Below the pieces are notes generated by a model, which searched no databases, was not told the origin of the DNA, and saw only the letters and a list, made by a program, of their open reading frames with translations. A program made the translations under genes and the position numbers. Shown piece after piece: positions 1 through 5,961 of a DNA stretch of 11,550 nucleotides. The DNA comes from an uncultured Anaerococcus sp. (GTDB lineage: Bacteria; Bacillota; Clostridia; Tissierellales; Peptoniphilaceae). Location of the stretch: assembly GCF_947253225.1 (NCBI RefSeq), contig NZ_CAMXYR010000047.1:1-11550 (forward strand), read 5' to 3'. How positions within the stretch are numbered: the stretch's first letter is position 1; every line of letters starts with the position of its first letter.

Positions 1-25
1 AGCGTCAGATGTGTATAAGAGACAG
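1..25 (+). other. Nextera/Tn5 library adapter remnant (not genomic)
   Basis: The first 25 bases match the 3' end of the Illumina Nextera read-1 transposase adapter as I know it. Bases 7-25 are the 19-bp Tn5 mosaic end, beginning AGATGTG and ending AGAGACAG. Genomic sequence begins at about base 26. No transposase or second mosaic end is present, so this is untrimmed library sequence and not a native Tn5 element. It marks this edge as a true contig end. Confidence 0.93.
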
Positions 26-92
26 TGATTAAATATGTCTTCTTTTTTACTAATAATACATTAGCAGAAGTATCATTTACTTCTACTAACAT
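26..92 (-). CDS. 5' fragment of an unidentified gene downstream of ugd (partial)
   Basis: On the minus strand an ATG at 92-90 opens a frame of 22 codons that stays open to the adapter junction. It begins M-L-V-E-V-N-D-T and becomes lysine-rich (VKKKTY) just before the break. The ATG lies about 20 nt after the ugd stop codon on the same strand, the expected place for the next gene of a ugd operon. No strong Shine-Dalgarno is visible: the upstream bases are only A-rich (TAAGAAAAACC). The fragment is too short for a family assignment. A sugar transferase or other polysaccharide gene would fit the position, but that is a guess. It could also be chance open sequence. Confidence 0.3.
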
Positions 93-112
93 GGTTTTTC
101 TTACAACAAAAA

Positions 113-1588
113 TTAGTCCCTTTTAAACAAATCTCTAGTATAAACCTTATCTTTTACATCATCAAGGTAAGAATCATATCTATTTGCAATTATAGCTTGG
201 CTCATTTTTTTAAATTTATTAAGGTTATTTACTATATCCGATCCGAAGAAGGTATCTCCATCTTTTAAGGTAGGTTCGTAAATTATAACTGTTGCCCCTT
301 TTGCTTTAATCCTTTTCATTACCCCTTGGATAGATGATTGGCGGAAGTTATCGGAGTTGGATTTCATTGTTAAGCGGTAGACTCCAATTGTGCAGTCTTT
401 TTCCATTTCGGGCTGGTAGTCGCCATCTGAGTTGTAATCGTAGTAGCCCGCTATATTTAGCACTTGGTCGGCTATGAAGTCTTTTCTTGTTCTATTAGAG
501 TCCACTATGGCGGAAATCATGTTTTGTGGGACCTGGTCGAAGTTTGCTAATAGTTGCTTGGTATCTTTTGGTAGGCAGTAGCCACCATAGCCGAAGGATG
601 GGTTGTTGTAATGGGAGCCAATTCTTGGGTCTAGGCATACTCCGTTGATGATTTCTTCTGTATTAAGTCCCTTGCTTTCTGCGTAGGTGTCTAGTTCGTT
701 GAAGTAGGATACACGAAGGGCAAGGTAGGTATTGGCGAAAAGCTTGACTGCTTCTGCTTCTGTAAAGCCCATGAAGAGGGTATCTATATCTTCTTTAATA
801 GCTCCTTGCTTTAGGAGATTTGCAAAAATCTCGGCTTTTTCTCTGCTTTCTTCATCACAAGAAACGATTATTCTTGATGGGTAGAGGTTGTCGTAAAGAG
901 CCTTTGATTCTCTGAGAAATTCTGGGCTAAAGATGATGTTTTTTGTATGGTATTTTTCTCTAATAGCCTTGGTGTAGCCGACTGGTATTGTAGATTTTAT
1001 AACCATCATTGCTTGAGGATTAACTTTTTGGACAAGGTCAATTACAGCTTCAACTGCTGAACAATCAAAGAAGTTTTTCTTGCTGTCATAGTTGGTAGGG
1101 GCAGCAATCACAACGAAGTCAGCATCCTTGTAGGCAGCTTCGCCATCAAGGGTAGCAACAAGGTCGAGGTCTTTTTCTTCGAGGTATTTTTCTATATAAT
1201 CATCCTGAATAGGTGAAATTCTTTTGTTTATGAGGTCTACTTTTTCTTTAATTATATCAACTGCATGAACTTCATTGTTTTGAGCGAGAAGAGTTGCTAT
1301 AGACATCCCTACATATCCTGTTCCTGCAACGGCAATCTTGTATTTTTTGTCGAGAACTTGGTATTTTTTCTTGTTTTCTTCTTCAAATAGGTCAACAACT
1401 TCAAAGCCCAAAACTTCCGCTAGACCTTGTAGTTGGTCGATTGATGGGGTGTAGTCGAGGGATTCTATCCTGCTAATCATAGCCCTATTAATGCCTGTAA
1501 TTTCGGCTAGTTTTGCCTGGGTTATATTTTTTTCTTTTCTTTTACTAGTGAGAGTCTTTGCTAGTTTTTCTATAGATAATTTTTTCAT
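113..1588 (-). CDS. ugd: UDP-glucose 6-dehydrogenase with N-terminal Xre-type HTH domain
   Basis: The protein has 491 residues. Residues 10-68 form an HTH_3/Xre DNA-binding domain (helix pair around ITQAKLAEITG and NRAMISRIES). A short charged linker follows, then from residue 83 a complete dehydrogenase of about 409 residues, close to stand-alone short Ugd enzymes such as HasB. Visible enzyme signatures are the NAD-binding GTGYVG (89-94), STIPVG (199-204), SPEFLRES (221-228), and catalytic Lys282, Cys338 (in GYGGYCLPKD) and Asp342. The 56-residue Lys-Cys and 4-residue Cys-Asp spacings match HasB as I recall it. It should oxidise UDP-glucose to UDP-glucuronate with two NAD+ for surface polysaccharide. 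The start at 1588 is chosen because AAGGAG lies 5 nt upstream and a promoter lies at 1615-1642; a longer frame would begin inside the -35 box. The HTH domain is in frame and intact, with no sign of frameshift. Another UDP-sugar substrate cannot be excluded. Confidence 0.93.
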   Translation of the reverse strand: MKKLSIEKLAKTLTSKRKEKNITQAKLAEITGINRAMISRIESLDYTPSIDQLQGLAEVLGFEVVDLFEEENKKKYQVLDKKYKIAVAGTGYVGMSIATLLAQNNEVHAVDIIKEKVDLINKRISPIQDDYIEKYLEEKDLDLVATLDGEAAYKDADFVVIAAPTNYDSKKNFFDCSAVEAVIDLVQKVNPQAMMVIKSTIPVGYTKAIREKYHTKNIIFSPEFLRESKALYDNLYPSRIIVSCDEESREKAEIFANLLKQGAIKEDIDTLFMGFTEAEAVKLFANTYLALRVSYFNELDTYAESKGLNTEEIINGVCLDPRIGSHYNNPSFGYGGYCLPKDTKQLLANFDQVPQNMISAIVDSNRTRKDFIADQVLNIAGYYDYNSDGDYQPEMEKDCTIGVYRLTMKSNSDNFRQSSIQGVMKRIKAKGATVIIYEPTLKDGDTFFGSDIVNNLNKFKKMSQAIIANRYDSYLDDVKDKVYTRDLFKRD

Positions 1589-1593
1589 TTCAT

Positions 1594-1599
1594 CTCCTT
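1594..1599 (-). promoter_or_regulatory. Shine-Dalgarno of ugd (decides the start)
   Basis: AAGGAG on the minus strand sits 5 nt before the ATG at 1588-1586. It supports this start over the in-frame upstream start at 1642, which has no ribosome binding site and overlaps the promoter. Confidence 0.85.
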
Positions 1600-1614
1600 G
1601 TTCTTTATATAAGG

Positions 1615-1642
1615 ATGATATCTTAATTATTCGTAATGTCAA
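1615..1642 (-). promoter_or_regulatory. Sigma-A type promoter of ugd
   Basis: The minus strand shows a perfect -35 TTGACA (1642-1637), a 16-bp spacer and a -10 TATCAT (1620-1615, five of six consensus). Transcription would start near 1608, giving a leader of about 20 nt that just holds the Shine-Dalgarno. The spacer contains the motif ATTATTCGTAAT (1626-1637 on the plus strand), a possible operator position. Confidence 0.7.
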
Positions 1643-1795
1643 TTATAATAACAGAAATCAAAATATTAGCACAAATTCTAGGACGATGTGAATTTTAAAA
1701 TAACATAAACTTTATAGAAGTTGAGGTTGAGTAAATTATAGATTATTGTAATAATATATCTAAAATATGATTTTTTCACTAATTATGATTGAATT

Positions 1796-1824
1796 TTGTT
1801 GAGAATTAGTATAAAGTATAAAAT
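1796..1824 (+). promoter_or_regulatory. Candidate promoter of the cpsC-cpsD-cpsB operon
   Basis: A weak -35 TTGTTG (1796-1801) is followed after 17 bp by TAAAAT (1819-1824, five of six -10 consensus). This would give a leader of about 40 nt before the ATG at 1874. The -35 matches the consensus only in its first three bases, and the AT-rich background offers other -10-like sites, so the assignment is tentative. Confidence 0.35.
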
Positions 1825-1861
1825 AGGAATTATAGATTTTTTCATAAAGAAAATTTACTTT

Positions 1862-1867
1862 AAGGAG
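1862..1867 (+). promoter_or_regulatory. Shine-Dalgarno of cpsC (decides the start)
   Basis: AAGGAG lies 6 nt before the ATG at 1874. It selects this start over the in-frame TTG at 1796, which has no ribosome binding site and would add 26 residues ahead of a normal Wzz N-terminus. Confidence 0.85.
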
Positions 1868-1873
1868 CAAGTA

Positions 1874-2566
1874 ATGAATGAACAAGAAATTGATTTGATT
1901 GAGTTAGCTAAAAAAATCACTAAACATCTTGCAATGGTTATATTTCTAACAATCATTGTTGGTGGTTTAGGTTTTGCATATTCAAGTTTTTTGGCAACTC
2001 CAACCTATGAAGCTAATGCTACCATGATTGTAAGCAGTTCTAGCCAGAATGACCAACAACCACAAGCAAATGTTGATTTGGGTCAAATTCAAGCTAACAA
2101 AGCCCTAATTTCTACATATTCTGAAATAGTTAAGTCCAAGGGGATTGCAGATAGGGTTATTAAAAATTTGGGACTTAATATGGACTATGAAGAATTTTCT
2201 AAGAAAGTTTCCATTGAGCCTGTTAAGGATACCCAAATAATTTCTGTTAAGGTTGTTGATACAATCCCAGAAAGAGCGATGGATATTGCTAATGAAACTG
2301 CCAATATTTTCAAGGCTTCTATTGGGGACATTATGAAGGTCGACAATGTTCAAATTCTTGATGGAGCTAATCTTCCTGAAGAAGCATCATCTCCAAAGAT
2401 TATGAGAAATACAGGAATTGGGTTAGCTTTAGGTTTTATACTAGGTATGGCGATAGCTATATTTAAGGAGCTTTCTGATACATCTGTGAAAAGCGCAGAT
2501 GAAGTAAGTGAGTATTTCGATCTTCCAGTTATAGGCATTTTGCCAGATAGTAAACAAGGAAATTAA
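1874..2566 (+). CDS. cpsC: Wzz/CpsC-like capsule chain-length regulator and kinase activator
   Basis: This 230-residue membrane protein has the polysaccharide co-polymerase layout: a short cytoplasmic N-terminus, a membrane segment at about 19-41, an extracellular Wzz domain (about 42-178), a proline-containing SPK motif (173-175) just before the second membrane helix (about 181-198), and a cytoplasmic tail ending LPVIGILPDSKQGN. In Gram-positives such as Streptococcus and Staphylococcus the CpsC/CapA tail docks and activates the separate tyrosine kinase CpsD/CapB; the pair sets capsule polymer length. The kinase gene follows after one base, so translation of the two is probably linked. I saw no frameshift or missing segment. 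It could also be called YveK or EpsA family; the exact polysaccharide is unknown. Confidence 0.9.
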   Translation: MNEQEIDLIELAKKITKHLAMVIFLTIIVGGLGFAYSSFLATPTYEANATMIVSSSSQNDQQPQANVDLGQIQANKALISTYSEIVKSKGIADRVIKNLGLNMDYEEFSKKVSIEPVKDTQIISVKVVDTIPERAMDIANETANIFKASIGDIMKVDNVQILDGANLPEEASSPKIMRNTGIGLALGFILGMAIAIFKELSDTSVKSADEVSEYFDLPVIGILPDSKQGN

Positions 2567-2567
2567 T

Positions 2568-3224
2568 ATGAGTAAGAAAAGTAATAATTATTATACAGCT
2601 TCAGCTTATGAGGAAGCTATTCGTACAGTTAGAACAAATATTCAATTTTCTAGTTTGGATAAGGAAAATAGGATAATCTCAATAACATCCACTAAACCTT
2701 CAGAGGGAAAGTCTACAGTTATATACAATCTCGCCAAATCTTTTGCTGAGAATGGAGAAAGAGTCATTCTTATCGATTGTGATTTGAGGTCTCCTTCTAT
2801 TTCTCAAATTGCAGGTATTAAGGATAATGTTGGTGTTACAAATTATCTAACTGGTAAGGTTAGTTTAGAAAGAGCTGTGAATAAGGATCGTGAACAAGAT
2901 AATCTTGACTTGATGTTTACAGGTCCTGTTCCACCTAATCCAGCAGAAATCTTGGCATCAAAAATTTTCAAAAATTTTATAGAGGAAGTATCTGAAATCT
3001 ATGATTATGTTTTTATTGATACTCCGCCAGTTGGTCTTTTCACAGATTCTTCAATTGTAGCAACCCTTAGTGATGGAATTATTTTTGTGATAAAATCATC
3101 TGATACCAAGAAGGAAGAAATAAACCAAGCCTTGGATAACTTAAAGAAAGTTGAAGCCAACATTCTTGGTTGTGTCCTTACCCATATGCCATCTAAAGAC
3201 AAGGGTTATGGGTCTTATTATTAA
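2568..3224 (+). CDS. cpsD: CpsD-like BY-family tyrosine-protein kinase
   Basis: This is a 218-residue cytoplasmic bacterial tyrosine kinase. It shows a Walker A (STKPSEGKST, 41-50), a Walker A' (VILIDCD, 66-72) and a Walker B (VFID, 148-151), the P-loop set that defines BY-kinases. The C-terminal autophosphorylation cluster is short: only Tyr214, Tyr217 and Tyr218 in GYGSYY at the very end. In the known systems CpsC activates the kinase, which then phosphorylates its own tail; phosphorylation cycles control polymer length and export. AAGGAA lies 7 nt before the ATG. The gene sits between its activator cpsC (1-nt gap) and its phosphatase cpsB (2-nt gap), the expected partners. Confidence 0.92.
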   Translation: MSKKSNNYYTASAYEEAIRTVRTNIQFSSLDKENRIISITSTKPSEGKSTVIYNLAKSFAENGERVILIDCDLRSPSISQIAGIKDNVGVTNYLTGKVSLERAVNKDREQDNLDLMFTGPVPPNPAEILASKIFKNFIEEVSEIYDYVFIDTPPVGLFTDSSIVATLSDGIIFVIKSSDTKKEEINQALDNLKKVEANILGCVLTHMPSKDKGYGSYY

Positions 3225-3226
3225 AA

Positions 3227-4003
3227 ATGATTGATATACACAACCACATAATTTATGGAGTAGATGATGGCTCAAGGAGTCTTGATGAGAGCTTATCAAT
3301 GATTAAGCTTTATATTGAGGCTGGTTTTACAGAAATCATAGCTACAAGCCATTTCGATAGGTCAAGATATATGGTTGATGCCCAAGAAATTAGGCAAAAA
3401 GTAGCTATAATAAATGACGAATTGGCCAAGGTGGGGATAGACTTTAAAGTTCATCCTGGCCATGAGATACAAGTTGAGATAGATATGCTTAAAAAAATTA
3501 GGGAAGGTTCACTGCTTAGGCTAAATGATTCAAGGTATGTGCTTTGTGAGCTTCCTTTTGGAAGTAAACCCAATTTCTTAAAAGACCTTGTTTATCAAAT
3601 TCAACTTGAAGGCTATGTTCCAATTATCGCCCACGCAGAAAGATACTCTTATGTAGAGAGCGATATAGATTGGCTAGTAGATTTTATAAAGATGGGAGCC
3701 TTGATTCAGATTAACTACTCATCAATTAAGTCTCACTATGAAACGACTAAGACCTTGCTTGAAAGAAATATGGTTCATATAATAGCGACTGACGCCCATC
3801 AATCCGAATGGAGAAATCCATATATTGTTGACTATAAGGAAAAAATTCTTGGATTAATTGGTCAAGATAAGTTCGATAAGCTAGCAAGACTAAATCCAGG
3901 TTTGGTTATTAGTGATAAGTATATAGATAGTGAATATGATAATGTAGTGAAAAAGGAAAAGGAAGAGAAGAGTAGTATTTTCAATTTTTGGAGAAGGAAA
4001 TGA
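3227..4003 (+). CDS. cpsB: CpsB-like PHP-family tyrosine-protein phosphatase
   Basis: This 258-residue enzyme of the PHP superfamily has the full set of presumed metal ligands: His5 and His7 (DIHNH), Asp14, His42 (TSHF), Glu80 (PGHE), Glu108, His136 (AHAERY), and Asp189 with His191 (TDAH). These fit the CpsB/YwqE/Wzb-like manganese-dependent phosphatases that dephosphorylate the tyrosine tail of CpsD. It follows cpsD by 2 nt with only a weak upstream Shine-Dalgarno, so translational coupling to cpsD is likely. After the PHP core there is a lysine- and glutamate-rich tail ending NFWRRK. The stop TGA overlaps the ATG of the next gene (ATGA). The order C-D-B differs from the B-C-D order of pneumococcus. 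Confidence 0.92.
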   Translation: MIDIHNHIIYGVDDGSRSLDESLSMIKLYIEAGFTEIIATSHFDRSRYMVDAQEIRQKVAIINDELAKVGIDFKVHPGHEIQVEIDMLKKIREGSLLRLNDSRYVLCELPFGSKPNFLKDLVYQIQLEGYVPIIAHAERYSYVESDIDWLVDFIKMGALIQINYSSIKSHYETTKTLLERNMVHIIATDAHQSEWRNPYIVDYKEKILGLIGQDKFDKLARLNPGLVISDKYIDSEYDNVVKKEKEEKSSIFNFWRRK

Positions 4004-4401
4004 AGGCAAAATATTTAGTATGTGCTAGCTTGATATTTTTGGGGTTGACTTCTTGCGAAAAAAAAGAAGAGACCTATCAAGGGAAAAATGTAAAAGTAGA
4101 ATCAGTTTTTGATTCAGCTAGTAAAGATTCCCCCAAAGATAAAAAGCCAGAAAAAAAACCAGTAAATCCAGCCCCTCCTAAAGAAGAGAAACAAGCCAAG
4201 AAGAAATATAAGACTGTAGACTTTATTAATTTGCGAAAAACACCTACAACCCAAGAGGATAATATAATAGCTTCTTTGTCTGCTGGTAAGGTATTTGAAG
4301 TTTTGGAAGAAAAACAGGCAGATGATGGTGTATGGATTAAGGTGAGTTTTGAAGGCAAGGAAGGATATCTAAAGAAGGATTTACTTGAAGAAGTAAAATA
4401 A
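4000..4401 (+). CDS. SH3-domain lipoprotein coupled to cpsB
   Basis: This is a 133-residue secreted protein. Residues 1-19 are a lipoprotein signal peptide with lipobox LTSC and lipidation site Cys19. Residues 20-68 form a lysine/proline-rich, probably extended linker. Residues 70-131 look like a bacterial SH3 (SH3b) domain, with the typical INLRKTPT start and GVWIKVSFEGKEGYLKKDLL end. SH3b domains usually bind peptidoglycan or cell-wall polymers, so this is probably a wall-facing lipoprotein. The ATG overlaps the cpsB stop as ATGA, and GGAG inside cpsB lies 6 nt upstream, so translation is coupled. A TTG at 3988 could extend it but lacks a ribosome binding site. Its role in polysaccharide attachment or sensing is inference from position. 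It is the last gene of the operon. Confidence 0.85.
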   Translation: MKAKYLVCASLIFLGLTSCEKKEETYQGKNVKVESVFDSASKDSPKDKKPEKKPVNPAPPKEEKQAKKKYKTVDFINLRKTPTTQEDNIIASLSAGKVFEVLEEKQADDGVWIKVSFEGKEGYLKKDLLEEVK

Positions 4402-4410
4402 TAAATTTAT

Positions 4411-4480
4411 AACTGTTGGACCACTCCTCCCAAAGCTTGATAGCTTTAATTCTGGATAAGGGAGAGTCTAGCAGTTTTTT
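4411..4480 (+). terminator. Long structured terminator of the cps operon
   Basis: An outer stem of 11 consecutive pairs (4411-4421 with 4466-4476, two of them G-U) is followed inward by an internal loop and CTCCT paired with GGGAG. A separate apical hairpin, AAAGCT-TGAT-AGCTTT (4432-4447), follows, and the element ends in TTTTTT (4475-4480). It begins 9 nt after the lipoprotein stop. An intrinsic terminator is the simplest reading, but the compound structure is more elaborate than usual and could also be a small stable RNA. Confidence 0.6.
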
Positions 4481-4519
4481 AAATGCAAGATAAAAAAGAT
4501 AAATTAAAGAACAAGCCAG

Positions 4520-4587
4520 TAAGAGATTCAGATAGGATAGGGAAAGTTTGTAATAGTCTGAATCTCTTATTATTTTTATTTATTTTT
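4520..4587. terminator. Perfect 13-bp inverted repeat between convergent operons
   Basis: TAAGAGATTCAGA (4520-4532) and its exact complement (4557-4569) enclose a 24-nt loop and are followed on the plus strand by a T-rich run to 4587, which overlaps the last codons of nfnB. On the minus strand the hairpin lies just after the nfnB stop but has no good U-run. It is probably a second plus-strand terminator and a processing or insulating hairpin for the nfn transcript. Confidence 0.6.
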
Positions 4588-5961
4588 CAAATATTGGTCA
4601 ATAGATATGGCAGCTTTTTTACCTGCTCCCATGGCAAGAATTACAGTTGCAGCGCCACTTACAGCATCTCCGCCTGCAAAGACTCCTTCCTTTGTTGTCA
4701 TTGTTCTATCGTCTATTATGATTCCTCCCCATTTTTCTGTTTTAATATCGGCATTTGTTTGTTTGATGAGGGGGTTAGGAGATTGACCTATGGATATTAT
4801 CACTGACTCAAAGTCGACTTCTTCATAAGTTCCTGTTGGGATAGGACTTCTTCTGCCAGATTCATCAGCTTGTCCGAGTGTCATTTTTTCAACTCTCACC
4901 CTCTTTACCCATCCATTTTCTCCGAGTATTTCAACAGGATTGGCAAGGTTCATAAAGTTTATCCCTTCTTCTATGGCGTGGTGACTTTCTTCAAGTCTTG
5001 CTGGCATCTCGTCAAAACTTCTTCTGTATACAACAGTAACCTCAGCTCCGAGCCTTTTGGCAGATCTTGCCGCATCCATAGCAACATTTCCTCCTCCAAC
5101 AACACACACTTTCTTGCCTATATGCACTGGTGTATCGTAGGTTGGGAATTTGTAGGCCTTCATTAGGTTCATTCTTGTCAAAAATTCATTGGCAGAATAG
5201 ACCCCATTTAAGTTTTCACCAGGAATATTCAAAAATTTTGGAAGCCCTGCACCACTTGCTAGATAGATTGCCTCAAAGCCTTGGTCGAATAGGTCATCTA
5301 GGGATATTGTTCTTCCGACTATTGTGTTCGTTTGGAGTTTAACGCCTAGGCCAATAACATTTTTGAGTTCCTTTTGGACAAGAGTTTTAGGGAGCCTAAA
5401 TTCAGGTATGCCATACATGAGAACTCCTCCAGCTGTGTGAAAGGCATCAAACATCACTACCTTGTAGCCTAGTTTAGCAAGGTCTGCGGCAGCGGATAGC
5501 CCAGAAGGGCCAGCTCCAACAACAGCAACTTTTTTGTTCTGGCTAGTTACTTCAACTGGCTTATGGTAATTTTTGCTATTTCTATAATCTGCTACAAATC
5601 TCTCAAGTCTACCAATTCCAACGGGTTCGTCCTTTATCCCCCTGGTACATCTTCCTTCACATTGACTTTCTTGGGGACAAACCCTACCGCAAATAGCAGG
5701 GAGGTTATTAGTTTCAGCAATTTTATCATAAGCCTTATCCAAATCATCTTCCAAAATCAACTTGATAAAGTCGGGAATTTGAACACCTACAGGGCAACCT
5801 GAAACGCAAGGACGATTCTTGCATTGGATGCACCTTGTTGCCTCTTCCTTAGCCATTTCTAAAGTATAACCGAGACTTACTTCCTCAAAATTTTTATTTC
5901 TTATATGTGGGTCTTGTTCTGGCATAGGAACTTTAACTTTTGCCATATTGAGCTTAGCCAT
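4576..5961 (-). CDS. nfnB: NfnB, large subunit of electron-bifurcating ferredoxin:NADP+ transhydrogenase
   Basis: This is a 461-residue flavoprotein of the glutamate synthase small-subunit (GltD-like) fold. The N-terminal iron-sulfur domain has Cys44, 47, 52, 56 and Cys91, 95, 101, 105, for two [4Fe-4S] clusters. Glu120 in GRLERF is a candidate for the unusual glutamate ligand reported for this family. FAD binding is shown by GAGPSG (149-154) and GVFAGGDA (426-433), and NADPH binding by GGGNVAMDAAR (289-299). Together with NfnA it should couple NADPH, NAD+ and ferredoxin by flavin-based electron bifurcation in the cytoplasm. The start at 5961 overlaps the end of nfnA by 8 nt and has GGGGAGG 6 nt upstream; a longer frame to 6012 lies wholly within nfnA. 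No glutamate synthase large-subunit gene is nearby, and the nfnA partner rules against GltD. SudA is an older family name. Confidence 0.9.
   Translation of the reverse strand: MAKLNMAKVKVPMPEQDPHIRNKNFEEVSLGYTLEMAKEEATRCIQCKNRPCVSGCPVGVQIPDFIKLILEDDLDKAYDKIAETNNLPAICGRVCPQESQCEGRCTRGIKDEPVGIGRLERFVADYRNSKNYHKPVEVTSQNKKVAVVGAGPSGLSAAADLAKLGYKVVMFDAFHTAGGVLMYGIPEFRLPKTLVQKELKNVIGLGVKLQTNTIVGRTISLDDLFDQGFEAIYLASGAGLPKFLNIPGENLNGVYSANEFLTRMNLMKAYKFPTYDTPVHIGKKVCVVGGGNVAMDAARSAKRLGAEVTVVYRRSFDEMPARLEESHHAIEEGINFMNLANPVEILGENGWVKRVRVEKMTLGQADESGRRSPIPTGTYEEVDFESVIISIGQSPNPLIKQTNADIKTEKWGGIIIDDRTMTTKEGVFAGGDAVSGAATVILAMGAGKKAAISIDQYLKNK

Larger units (their letters stand above)
1589..1873. promoter_or_regulatory. 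Divergent control region between ugd and the cps operon
   Basis: This is 285 bp of very AT-rich DNA between two divergent start codons. It holds the ugd promoter (1615-1642), a candidate cps promoter (1796-1824), and two related AT-rich motifs, ATTATTCGTAAT (1626-1637) and ATTATTGTAATAAT (1742-1755). The second is an inverted repeat of ATTATT with a 2-bp centre. I see no convincing gene here and no recognisable riboswitch class. Confidence 0.6.

Noticed and set aside
7..25. Native Tn5-type transposon end
   Set aside because: The mosaic end is continuous with the Nextera-specific bases, and no transposase or partner end is present; it is library adapter.
1589..1642. In-frame 18-residue N-terminal extension of ugd
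   Set aside because: It has no ribosome binding site and overlaps the ugd promoter itself, whereas the ATG at 1588 has AAGGAG at 5 nt.
1796..1873. In-frame 26-residue extension of cpsC from a TTG
   Set aside because: It has no Shine-Dalgarno and gives an atypical N-terminus; AAGGAG selects the ATG at 1874.
4411..4480. T-box or other known riboswitch
   Set aside because: The conserved T-box bulge and other class signatures I know are not seen on either strand, and it lies after the operon and not before a gene.
4483..4806. Plus-strand open frame of 107 codons after the cps operon
   Set aside because: It has no ribosome binding site, runs through a terminator hairpin, and most of it is antisense to the well-supported nfnB.
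4576..5961. Glutamate synthase small subunit (GltD)
   Set aside because: The fold is shared, but no large subunit is nearby and an overlapping NfnA gene precedes it, which identifies NfnB.
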